NCBI GenBank assembly: GCA_024405585.1
Contig: JAKSOM010000069.1
Location: 1-5,478 of the forward strand
Length of the DNA stretch: 5,478 bases
Reading direction: 5' to 3'
Source: Acidaminococcaceae bacterium
GTDB lineage: Bacteria > Bacillota > Negativicutes > Acidaminococcales > Acidaminococcaceae
Under the pieces are notes generated by a model. It worked only from the letters and a program-made list of their open reading frames with translations, searched no databases and was not told the DNA's origin. This document shows positions 1 to 5,478 of the stretch, piece after piece. The position numbers were made by a program, and so were the translations under genes. Each line of letters begins with the position of its first letter. Within the stretch, counting starts at the first letter, position 1.

Positions 1-296
1 ATCAAACGGCTGTCTTCAGGGCGGAAATCTTTGCAAACCACCACAATTTTTTCTGTTTCACAAACATAATATTTCGCTCAAAAGGTCTCCTGAGTAGGGA
101 TACCCAGGTAAGTAAAAATCTTGCTGCCCACCTCTTCAGAAAAGACATTGTTGATATATTTTTCAACAGCATCTTTCTTCCTCGCAGGGTCTGGGAATTT
201 CACCATATAGCGAACCCCGTCCATATAGATTGCTTTTTTCAGTTCAGACCCGCCATAATCATTCGGGGTCTCCTTAAAATTCGTTAATGTAGTCAT
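1..296 (-). pseudogene. HipA/CtkA-like Ser/Thr kinase, N-terminal part, interrupted by in-frame TGA and cut by the window edge
   Basis: The first 72 codons (296 down to 81) encode a protein that looks like the N-terminus of the HipA/CtkA-like kinase family. It has a YGGSELKK segment (residues 14-21), a YMVKFP strand (30-35, with the lysine typical of the nucleotide-binding lobe) and a LGIPTQET segment (62-71). A TGA at 78-80 then ends the frame. The same frame continues without further stops to base 1 and carries VVCKDF (about residues 86-91 if the stop is counted as 73), a block I recall as conserved in this family. A full protein would be roughly 300 or more residues. I choose the ATG at 294-296 because TGAGGA (301-306) lies just before it; the upstream ATG at 339-341 would overlap the lipid kinase gene by 38 bases. 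The gene sits 7 bases behind the lipid kinase and is probably co-transcribed with it. Without suppression only a 72-residue fragment is made. Family assignment is from motif memory, moderately sure. Confidence 0.68.
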
Positions 297-300
297 TCTA

Positions 301-306
301 TCCTCA
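301..306 (-). promoter_or_regulatory. Ribosome binding site of the HipA-like gene, overlapping the upstream stop codon
   Basis: On the minus strand TGAGGA directly precedes TAGAATG. The TGA is also the stop codon of the lipid kinase gene (304-306), so termination of one gene and ribosome binding for the next share bases. This supports translational coupling and fixes the start at 296. Confidence 0.6.
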
Positions 307-1236
307 CGCCAAAAACTGTAAAGGTTTGCCGTCCATTTCAATTGTCAAAGGGGCCGCAGTCACCACATCCCCATCCAACTCCGCCGGAAAATCCGAAACA
401 TTGCAACTGATTTCCACCTTTCTGGCCTTAGCAATGCGAATTGTTTTGTCCCCCTTGATGGCCCCCATGCCGATACGAACGGAATAACGCATAAAATCCG
501 TACTGCTGCAACCAAAAAACAGAGCCACATTAAAGTAGTCATTGCTCAGCTTAGAATCATCAAAAAGCATGCAACGCCCCGCATAATAACGGCTCTTACA
601 AACGAAAACCGTACTGGCCTTCAGCCATTCCCCTCCGTCCAACCGTACTTTGAACTCGTAATGCCAATCCTTCAAAATAATTTCCTTACGCAGCATTTCC
701 GCACTCTGCCACACATAAGCAAACTTGCTCAAAAGCTTCTTGGCCGTTTCCGTAACCGCATCCACAATCAAACTGTCATAACCGATGCCCGTAACCGTCA
801 GAAACAACCTTCCGTTGGTCCTGCCGAAATACACCGGATTAATCAAACCTTTACCAACTCTACGCAGCCACTTTTCCGGCTCCTCAGGTACTAAAAGCTC
901 CTTGGCAATCAGGTTCACCGTACCTGCAGGAAACACGCTGAAATAGGGTCTGTGCCCCCTATCCACAATTTTTTCAATCAAACTGCGGATGGTGCCGTCC
1001 CCGCCGGCAATAACCACCCAATCCACCCTGTCGGCCACAATCCTTTCCGCCATACCCTCCAGTTCGTCGAACTTCCGCACATCCCACATTTCCACCCTGT
1101 CCTGACCGAACCGACTGTGCAAAAGCTTATACACCTCATTCACCCGACTCATCATACTGGCAAAAATCTGCTTGCCGCTGTTACGGTTATAAACGAACGC
1201 TATTTTTTTGAACTTTGTAAAATCCGCCCTCTTCAT
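304..1236 (-). CDS. Diacylglycerol kinase family lipid kinase (YegS/DagK/BmrU type)
   Basis: The 310-residue protein has the length and layout of bacterial diacylglycerol/sphingosine-kinase-like lipid kinases. It would phosphorylate a lipid hydroxyl (probably diacylglycerol to phosphatidic acid) with ATP at the inner face of the membrane. Visible motifs are the N-terminal nucleotide-domain strand with YNRNSGK (16-22, the usual NPxSG variant), the diagnostic GGDGT loop (78-82), FPAGTVNLIAKEL (102-114, equivalent to the PxGTxND/NLA segment) and ELDGD near the C-terminus (286-290), where the family has its catalytic DGE/DGD acidic residue. No transmembrane helix or signal peptide is apparent. 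The start is the only usable ATG because an in-frame TAA lies just upstream. No clear Shine-Dalgarno precedes it; the folC stop is 4 bases away, so initiation probably depends on ribosomes finishing folC. Lipid substrate cannot be told from sequence. Confidence 0.9.
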   Translation of the reverse strand: MKRADFTKFKKIAFVYNRNSGKQIFASMMSRVNEVYKLLHSRFGQDRVEMWDVRKFDELEGMAERIVADRVDWVVIAGGDGTIRSLIEKIVDRGHRPYFSVFPAGTVNLIAKELLVPEEPEKWLRRVGKGLINPVYFGRTNGRLFLTVTGIGYDSLIVDAVTETAKKLLSKFAYVWQSAEMLRKEIILKDWHYEFKVRLDGGEWLKASTVFVCKSRYYAGRCMLFDDSKLSNDYFNVALFFGCSSTDFMRYSVRIGMGAIKGDKTIRIAKARKVEISCNVSDFPAELDGDVVTAAPLTIEMDGKPLQFLA

Positions 1237-1240
1237 ACAG

Positions 1241-2518
1241 CTAAAGTATTATTTTCTTAAAATTACCTACCAAATATAAACTACCGCACACCACCACTAC
1301 GCCCTCATTATTCTTCAGGGCCGCCTGATAGGCAAGCTTAATGCTCTCCATAGGGATGGCGTTAACCCCCACAATCTTCGCCAAATCCGCCGCCTCCGCC
1401 GCCCTGGGTCCATCATCCGCCCTCACGGTATAAACCACATCCTCCGGACGAATCAGCACCCCCGCCACCTCAGGTATATTCTTATCCCCCATCATGCCGA
1501 AAACAAAGGTCCGCTTTTTATCGGGATAAAACTTATCCAAGGCCTGACGCAGCACCCTGGCCCCATCCGGATTATGGGCCCCATCCAAAATCACATCCGG
1601 ATTCCTAGCAATCCGCTCCAAACGTCCCGGCCAAAGGGTATGGGCCGCACCGATATGCAGCGCCACCTCCCCAATCCTGTCATCCTGCTTGGAAACCAGC
1701 TTCGCCGCCACAATGGCCAAAGCCGCATTCTTGATCTGATGGTCCCCGGGAAGTTTCAGCTCATAGTCACTGGCATAATTATTCCCCGCCTTCAAAGTAA
1801 AAATCTGCCCTGCCATAGAGCTGGTTTTACCCTCCCCTCTGAAGGCCTTTCCATAGAGATAAACCGGGGCGGAATGCAGCATGGCGATGCTCACCAAAGG
1901 CCCCAGCACCTCCTCGCCTTCTGCCGCCGTCACCAAAGGCACATTCTCTTTAATAATGCCACCCTTCTGCATGGCAATATGGGGCAAATCCTTCCCCAAC
2001 CGGTCCTGGTGCTCCAAAGTAACATTGGTAATAACACTCACCACGGGAGTAATTACATTGGTACTGTCCCACAGGCCACCCAGCCCCACTTCTATCACAG
2101 CATAATCCACAGCGGCCTCCGCAAAATACAGAAAAGCCATGGCGGTCAGAATTTCAAACTCCGTGGGCTGGTCGCACACCCCTTTTTGCACCACATGTTC
2201 CGCCGCATCCCTGACCCTGGTCAAAAGGGCGGCAAACTCCCCGTCGCTGATATCCCTGCCGTTCAACTCTATACGTTCATTATATTTAACCAGATGAGGC
2301 GAAGTGAACTTCCCCACCTTCAGTCCTGCCGCCAAAAGAATATTGGCAATCATGGTGGTCACACTGCCCTTACCGTTGGTGCCGGTAACATGCACCGTCC
2401 TTATCTTTTGCTCCGGATTGCCCAACTCTCGCAAAAGTCCCTCAATCCGTTCCATACCCAAGCGGATACCGAACTTTCCCAAGGAAGCCAAATAATCCAA
2501 ACCCTCTTCGTAATTCAT
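1241..2518 (-). CDS. folC: Bifunctional folylpolyglutamate synthase / dihydrofolate synthase
   Basis: A complete 425-residue Mur-ligase-family protein, the usual size for FolC. It adds L-glutamate to dihydropteroate and/or to tetrahydrofolates using ATP in the cytoplasm. The P-loop is TGTNGKGS (45-52), followed by TSPHL (72-76), YNERI (79-83), TEFE (119-122), EVGLGGLWDSTNV (143-155), LEHQDRLG (168-175) and KGGIIKENVPLV (185-196), which includes the lysine usually carbamylated in Mur ligases. The C-terminal domain has WPGRLE (296-301) and the FolC signature DGAHNPDGA (312-320). The usual GGRLDATN segment reads GGLWDSTN here, a variant. The ATG at 2516-2518 is preceded by GAGGGA about 9 bases upstream. 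The stop is TAG, followed 4 bases later by the lipid kinase start. It is the first gene of a leftward operon with its own promoter. All catalytic motifs are present, so it should be active. Confidence 0.96.
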   Translation of the reverse strand: MNYEEGLDYLASLGKFGIRLGMERIEGLLRELGNPEQKIRTVHVTGTNGKGSVTTMIANILLAAGLKVGKFTSPHLVKYNERIELNGRDISDGEFAALLTRVRDAAEHVVQKGVCDQPTEFEILTAMAFLYFAEAAVDYAVIEVGLGGLWDSTNVITPVVSVITNVTLEHQDRLGKDLPHIAMQKGGIIKENVPLVTAAEGEEVLGPLVSIAMLHSAPVYLYGKAFRGEGKTSSMAGQIFTLKAGNNYASDYELKLPGDHQIKNAALAIVAAKLVSKQDDRIGEVALHIGAAHTLWPGRLERIARNPDVILDGAHNPDGARVLRQALDKFYPDKKRTFVFGMMGDKNIPEVAGVLIRPEDVVYTVRADDGPRAAEAADLAKIVGVNAIPMESIKLAYQAALKNNEGVVVVCGSLYLVGNFKKIIL

Positions 2519-2544
2519 ACTATTCCATCCCTCTTTATTGTCAT

Positions 2545-2574
2545 ATTATAACACACTTCGTAAAAACTTAACAA
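2545..2574 (-). promoter_or_regulatory. Promoter of the folC operon
   Basis: Reading the minus strand, TTGTTA (2569-2574) is followed after 18 bases by a perfect TATAAT (2545-2550). Transcription would start near 2538, about 20 bases before the folC ATG. A purine-rich GAGGGA lies in that leader. This matches the vegetative sigma consensus. Confidence 0.65.
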
Positions 2575-2585
2575 TATGTTACGAA
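2557..2585. repeat. Inverted repeat TTCGTAA-15-TTACGAA over the folC promoter, candidate operator
   Basis: Two perfect 7-base arms (2557-2563 and 2579-2585) are centred 22 bases apart, about two helical turns, as for a dimeric repressor. The arms bracket the folC -35 box. An inner 11-base palindrome AACA-ATA-TGTT (2570-2580) lies in the same stretch. No regulator is encoded in the window, and an AT-rich region can produce such repeats by chance, so the regulatory role is a guess. Confidence 0.3.
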
Positions 2586-2609
2586 TTTTCTGCATCTCAA
2601 AACAAACTC

Positions 2610-2637
2610 TTGTATTTCTGCTGACTCGTAGTATAAT
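2610..2637 (+). promoter_or_regulatory. Promoter of the ABC importer operon
   Basis: TTGTAT (2610-2615) is followed after 16 bases by a perfect TATAAT (2632-2637). Transcription would begin near 2644, giving a leader of about 37 bases before the binding-protein ATG. That is too short for a T-box or riboswitch, which some tryptophan importers carry, so control must act at the promoter or through the small leader hairpin. Confidence 0.65.
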
Positions 2638-2651
2638 GCCATTTATGTGTC

Positions 2652-2675
2652 GTCCACAAAAGTGGACAGAGGAGG
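2652..2675 (+). promoter_or_regulatory. Leader hairpin abutting the strong ribosome binding site of the binding-protein gene
   Basis: GTCCAC (2652-2657), AAAA loop, GTGGAC (2662-2667) form a perfect 6-bp hairpin in the predicted 5' leader. It ends directly before AGAGGAGG (2668-2675), a near-ideal Shine-Dalgarno 5 bases from the ATG at 2681. The site leaves the Shine-Dalgarno free, so it may stabilise the mRNA 5' end or keep the site open; as DNA it could also be an operator. The Shine-Dalgarno is certain, the hairpin's role is inference. Confidence 0.5.
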
Positions 2676-2680
2676 AAAAC

Positions 2681-3649
2681 ATGAAAAAAAGCATTTTGAA
2701 GAATGTGACTATGGCTCTGGCTATCTGCTCCGCATTAGGGTGCTGCGGTATTGCCGCAGCCAAGAACTATACAGTCGGAGTATGCCAATTAGTCGAACAT
2801 GCTGCTCTTGATGCAGCCAACAAGGGTTTTGTTGACGGTCTGGCTCAGGCCGGCTTCAAAGGCGACAAAATTGTCTTTGACCAACAAAACGCCCAGGCGG
2901 ACCAATCCAACCTGGCCAACATCGCCCACCGCTTTGTTTCTAAAAAGGTGGATTTGATTTGTGCCATCGCCACTCCGGCGGCCCAAACCATGGCCAATGC
3001 CACCGACGAAATTCCCATCGTGGGCACCGCCATCACTGACTACGTTGCTGCCAAACTGGCCAAAACCAACGAAAAACCCGGCGGCAATGTTACCGGCACC
3101 ACGGACATGAACCCTGTGGAAGCCCAATTGGATATGCTGGTTAAATTTGCACCCAACATCACAACCGTGGGCACCGTCTACAGCAGCAGCGCAGTCAACA
3201 GCCAGCTGCAAATTTACATTTTGAAAAAGGCCGCTGCCAAACGGGGCCTTGTCGTAAAGGAAGCCACCGTTTCCACCGTAAACGATATCCAACAGGCGTT
3301 AAGAAGCTTGGTGGGCAAAGTTGAGGGCATCTATGTCCCCACGGACAACGTGGTTGCCAGTGCCGTATCCACTCTCGTAGGTATCACCGCTGAAGAGAAG
3401 CTCCCCGTCATCGCCGGAGAGGGCTCCATGGTCAAAGCGGGCTGCACCGCCAGCTTAGGCATTGATTACTACACCTTAGGCGTACAGACCGGCAAAATGG
3501 CGGCAGAAATCCTTAACGGTAAAGCCAAACCTGCTACCATGGCCATTCAAGGCCAAAAAGATTGTGCGGCCATCATCAATGAAACTGCAGTGAAAAAATT
3601 GGGCATCAAAGTTCCCAAAGAATTCGCCAATGCGGAAATGGTTAAATAA
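2681..3649 (+). CDS. ABC importer substrate-binding protein, TrpX-like (ABC_sub_bind family, COG2984)
   Basis: A 322-residue exported binding protein that captures the substrate outside the cytoplasmic membrane and delivers it to the permease encoded next. The N-terminus is a typical signal peptide: KK at 2-3, a hydrophobic core, then either AAA before K28 (signal peptidase I) or an imperfect lipobox A18-L19-G20-C21 (lipoprotein). Family-typical blocks are VGVCQLVEHAALDAANKGF (32-50), ATPAAQTMANAT, GGNVTGTTDMNPVEAQLDML, VYSSSAVNSQLQ, YVPTDN and the C-terminal SLGIDYYTLGVQTGKMA. The closest characterised relatives I know are streptococcal tryptophan-binding TrpX proteins, but this family also serves unassigned substrates, so the ligand is open. 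The start is set by AGAGGAGG before ATG 2681; an earlier in-frame ATG at 2576 lies upstream of the promoter. The gene heads a three-gene operon; the permease starts 12 bases after its TAA. Confidence 0.9.
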   Translation: MKKSILKNVTMALAICSALGCCGIAAAKNYTVGVCQLVEHAALDAANKGFVDGLAQAGFKGDKIVFDQQNAQADQSNLANIAHRFVSKKVDLICAIATPAAQTMANATDEIPIVGTAITDYVAAKLAKTNEKPGGNVTGTTDMNPVEAQLDMLVKFAPNITTVGTVYSSSAVNSQLQIYILKKAAAKRGLVVKEATVSTVNDIQQALRSLVGKVEGIYVPTDNVVASAVSTLVGITAEEKLPVIAGEGSMVKAGCTASLGIDYYTLGVQTGKMAAEILNGKAKPATMAIQGQKDCAAIINETAVKKLGIKVPKEFANAEMVK

Positions 3650-3661
3650 AAGGAAAAAACA

Positions 3662-4552
3662 ATGATTGACTTGTTGTTGCCCACAGTAGCCCAAGGGTTA
3701 CTGTGGGCTTTAATGGTATTAGGACTATATGTAACTTTCCGGGTACTGGACATTACGGACCTCAGCGTGTAGGGCTCCTTCCCCTTGGGCGGGGCGGTGG
3801 CCGCCATCCTCCTGACCAAGGGTTGCAACCCCATCACCGCCCTATTGGTGGCCTGCATCGCCGGTGCCCTGGCAGGGGTGGTAACCGGATTTTTACACAC
3901 CAAAATGAAAATTCCCGCCCTTTTGGCGGGCATCCTCACCATCATTGCCCTCTACTCCGTAAACCTGAGAATCATGGGCAGGGCCAATCTCTCCCTTTTG
4001 GGAGTCGACCATACCTTCAGCATTATGAAGGCCTGGCTGGAAATGAAAACCGGCCCCACCACCCTGATTGTGGGCTTCATCGCCTGCCTCATCGTAGGCG
4101 CCTGGATGTACTGGTTCTTCGGCACTGAAATCGGCATGAGCATCCGTGCCACCGGTTTCAACCAACAAATGATTAGGGCCCAGGGCATCAATACGGATAT
4201 CACCATCGTCCTGGGGCTGGCCATCTCCAACGCATTGGTGGCCATGAGCGGTGCTTTAGTAGCCCAGTCCAACGGTTTTGCGGACGTGGGCATGGGCGTG
4301 GGCATCATCGTCATCGGCCTGGCTTCCGTCATCATCGGAGAAGTACTTTTCTGCAATATCAGGACCAATAACGCCTTTCTGGTCAGTTTGATTGCCGTAG
4401 TACTGGGCTCCATCCTCTACCGCATCATCATTGCGGTAGTACTGGCTCTGGGCATGCCCCCCAACGACCTGAAACTCTTCACCAGCATCCTGGTGGCCAT
4501 TGCCCTCAGCTTACCTCTGATTAAAAACAAACTGCGAAAGGGGGCGAAATAA
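3662..4552 (+). pseudogene. ABC importer permease, TrpY-like (COG4120, BPD_transp_2), with in-frame TAG at codon 37
   Basis: The ATG at 3662 follows AAAGGA (3649-3654) and opens a frame coding for MIDLLLPTVAQGLLWALMVL and on to DITDLSV, then hits TAG at 3770-3772. The same frame continues directly with GSFPLGGAVAAILL and stays open for 259 codons to TAA at 4550-4552. The total of 297 codons (including both stops) is the normal size for this permease family, and relatives read DLTVEGSF or similar at this point, so TAG most likely replaces Glu (GAG to TAG). The protein is very hydrophobic with about eight membrane segments; GTEIGMSIRATG (154-165) probably contacts the ATPase. Restart behind the stop would need TTG 3785 or ATG 3905, neither with a ribosome site, and would lose the first helix. 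It is either a fresh nonsense allele or is expressed by readthrough. The ATPase gene follows with no gap. Confidence 0.85.
3679..3708 (+). promoter_or_regulatory. Strong stem-loop inside the 5' end of the permease coding region
   Basis: GCCCACAGTA (3679-3688) pairs perfectly with TACTGTGGGC (3699-3708). The inner bases add one G-U and two G-C pairs, giving a 13-bp stem with a CAAG loop. It begins 17 bases into the permease gene and 29 bases after the binding-protein stop. It is followed by TTTAAT, too few Ts for a confident intrinsic terminator. It could shield the upstream binding-protein mRNA from 3' decay or slow the first ribosomes on the permease; a chance result of codon choice is possible. 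Confidence 0.5.
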
Positions 4553-5347
4553 ATGCTACATGTCAGCAACATCAGCAAAACCTTCTTCCCCGGCACCATT
4601 AACGAAAAAAAGGCCCTCACCAATCTGAGTTTACACCTGACCCCCGGTGATTTCGTCACTGTCATCGGCGGCAACGGGGCTGGCAAATCCACCCTGCTGA
4701 ACTCTGTGGCTGGGGTCTTCCCGGTGGACAGGGGCAGCATCCTCATCAACGGCAACGACGTAACCAAACTGCCGGAACACGCCCGGGCCAAATTCATCGG
4801 CCGGGTCTTCCAGGACCCCATGTTGGGCACCGCCGCCGGTATGATGATTGAAGAAAACCTGGCACTTGCCATGCGACGTGGCAAAAAACCTGGCTTCAGC
4901 TGGGCCCTCCCCAACGAACAAAGGGACTACTTCCGCAAACTTCTGAAAGAACTGGACCTGGGACTGGAAAACCGGCTCTTTGCCAAAGTGGGGCTATTGA
5001 GCGGCGGACAAAGGCAGGCCCTCACCCTGCTCATGGCCACCATGAAAAAACCGGACCTACTGCTGCTGGACGAACACACGGCGGCCCTGGACCCCAGACC
5101 TGCGGACAAAGTCCTGACCCTAACAGAAAAGATTGTCAACCGGGACCGCCTCACCACCCTCATGATAACCCACAATATGCGGGATGCACTTCATTACGGC
5201 AACCGCCTCATCATGATGAACAACGGACAAATAGTGGTGGACGTGGCGGGGGAAGAAAAATCCCGCCTGAAAATTGCGGATCTGTTGGAACTCTTCGAAA
5301 AAGCCGCCGGCTCCGAATTCGCCAACGACGCAGCCCTGTTGGGATAA
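4553..5347 (+). CDS. ABC importer ATP-binding protein, TrpZ-like (COG1101)
   Basis: A complete 264-residue cytoplasmic ATPase that would power the importer encoded by the two preceding genes. It has Walker A GGNGAGKS (39-46), the Q-loop glutamine in VFQDP (85-89), the signature LSGGQ (149-153), Walker B LLLLDE (169-174) with catalytic E174, the D-loop ALDP (178-181) and the switch histidine in MITHNM (H207). The QRQALTLLMATMKKPDLLLLDEHTAALDP style is typical of the ATPase partnered with COG2984/COG4120 proteins. The ATG at 4553 directly abuts the permease TAA, with AAAGGGGGCG about 8 bases upstream, so translation is likely coupled to that of the permease. If ribosomes stop at the permease TAG, expression of this gene may fall by polarity, although its own ribosome site is good. 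All catalytic residues are present. Confidence 0.94.
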   Translation: MLHVSNISKTFFPGTINEKKALTNLSLHLTPGDFVTVIGGNGAGKSTLLNSVAGVFPVDRGSILINGNDVTKLPEHARAKFIGRVFQDPMLGTAAGMMIEENLALAMRRGKKPGFSWALPNEQRDYFRKLLKELDLGLENRLFAKVGLLSGGQRQALTLLMATMKKPDLLLLDEHTAALDPRPADKVLTLTEKIVNRDRLTTLMITHNMRDALHYGNRLIMMNNGQIVVDVAGEEKSRLKIADLLELFEKAAGSEFANDAALLG

Positions 5348-5364
5348 TCAAAAACTAAATAACA

Positions 5365-5397
5365 AAAAAGGCATCGCTATTTTGGCGGTGCCTTTTT
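5365..5397. terminator. Intrinsic terminator after the ABC importer operon, probably bidirectional
   Basis: GGCATCGC (5370-5377) and GCGGTGCC (5385-5392) form an 8-bp stem with one G-U pair and a 7-base loop. An A-tract (5364-5369) precedes it and TTTTT (5393-5397) follows, so it can work from both sides. It lies 17 bases behind the ATPase stop codon. Confidence 0.9.
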
Positions 5398-5425
5398 ACT
5401 GGATTATAGTGTTACAAAGGCATTT

Positions 5426-5450
5426 GTAGTGTACCCCATTCTTCGGACAA
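5426..5450 (+). mobile_element. Possible terminal inverted repeat of an IS3-family (IS150-like) insertion sequence, left end
   Basis: The stretch starting TGTAGTGTACCCCATT and ending TTCGGACAA resembles the TGTAxTGxACCCC...GGACA pattern I recall for outer ends of IS3-family elements of the IS150 group. It lies just outside the operon terminator, a usual landing zone. The element body would extend to the right, beyond the window, so neither a transposase nor a second end nor a target duplication can be seen. Weakly supported. Confidence 0.35.
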
Positions 5451-5464
5451 TTTATATCTTAGTG

Positions 5465-5478
5465 GTAGATTTTTCTAC
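5465..5478. repeat. Small palindrome GTAGA-TTTT-TCTAC at the window end
   Basis: Perfect 5-base arms around TTTT end exactly at the last base, so its true extent is unknown. It could be part of the putative insertion element's subterminal region or of a promoter; nothing more can be said. Confidence 0.3.

Noticed and set aside
297..341. HipA-like gene starting at ATG 341
   Set aside because: It would overlap the lipid kinase gene by 38 bases; ATG 296 has a TGAGGA site and fits the family N-terminus.
1574..2551. Long plus-strand open frame opposite folC
   Set aside because: Its protein has no recognisable motif and low-complexity His/Pro/Gln composition, as expected from the antisense of a real gene with all FolC motifs.
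2576..2680. N-terminal extension of the binding protein from ATG 2576
   Set aside because: That ATG lies upstream of the predicted -35/-10 boxes, and a signal peptide with a strong Shine-Dalgarno begins at 2681.
2638..2680. T-box or riboswitch ahead of the importer
   Set aside because: The leader is only about 37 bases and contains one 6-bp hairpin; there is no room for a specifier loop or antiterminator.
3699..3716. Intrinsic terminator within the permease start
   Set aside because: The stem is strong but is followed only by TTTAATGG, without a proper T-run; kept as an mRNA structure instead.
3770..3772. TAG as pyrrolysine codon
   Set aside because: Pyrrolysine is known mainly in methylamine methyltransferases; the position is acidic in permeases, and TAG ends folC in the same window.
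3785..4552. Permease starting at TTG 3785 as a shorter, intact gene
   Set aside because: No ribosome binding site precedes it, it would lose the first membrane helix and the conserved DLSV segment, and the good start at 3662 with its Shine-Dalgarno lies in the same frame.

Overview
The window holds two divergent gene clusters separated by a 162-bp promoter region. On the minus strand, reading leftward, are folC (folylpolyglutamate/dihydrofolate synthase), a diacylglycerol-kinase-type lipid kinase, and the start of a HipA/CtkA-like Ser/Thr kinase gene that runs off the left edge. On the plus strand is a three-gene ABC importer of the TrpX/TrpY/TrpZ type: a substrate-binding protein, a permease and an ATPase. 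An intrinsic terminator closes this cluster. The last ~50 bases resemble the outer end of an IS3-family insertion sequence.

The organism is a bacterium with purine-rich Shine-Dalgarno sites and sigma-70/sigma-A type promoters. I infer a Firmicute, possibly a diderm Negativicute (Acidaminococcus/Phascolarctobacterium-like). This rests on protein flavour and the importer type, not on a marker gene, so it is tentative.

The most notable observation is that two of the six genes carry an in-frame stop codon inside otherwise conserved, uninterrupted reading frames. The permease has TAG at 3770-3772, replacing a residue that is normally acidic in this family, with 259 intact codons after it. The HipA-like gene has TGA at 78-80, and family-typical sequence (VVCKDF) resumes in the same frame behind it. 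Both TAG (end of folC) and TGA (end of the lipid kinase gene) also act as ordinary terminators in this window, so a simple code reassignment does not fit. Recent nonsense mutations are the simplest reading; strain polymorphism, sequence error or nonsense suppression remain possible.

The second notable element is a 13-bp stem-loop (3679-3708) inside the first codons of the permease gene. It lies just behind the binding-protein gene and could set the ratio of binding protein to membrane components. The divergent promoter region also has an inverted repeat over the folC promoter and a small perfect hairpin in the binding-protein mRNA leader.

Functionally, the plus-strand cluster would import a small substrate (tryptophan or another aromatic amino acid by family analogy), but it can do so only if the permease stop is read through or absent in relatives. 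The minus-strand cluster is housekeeping (folate polyglutamylation, lipid phosphorylation) followed by a broken accessory kinase.
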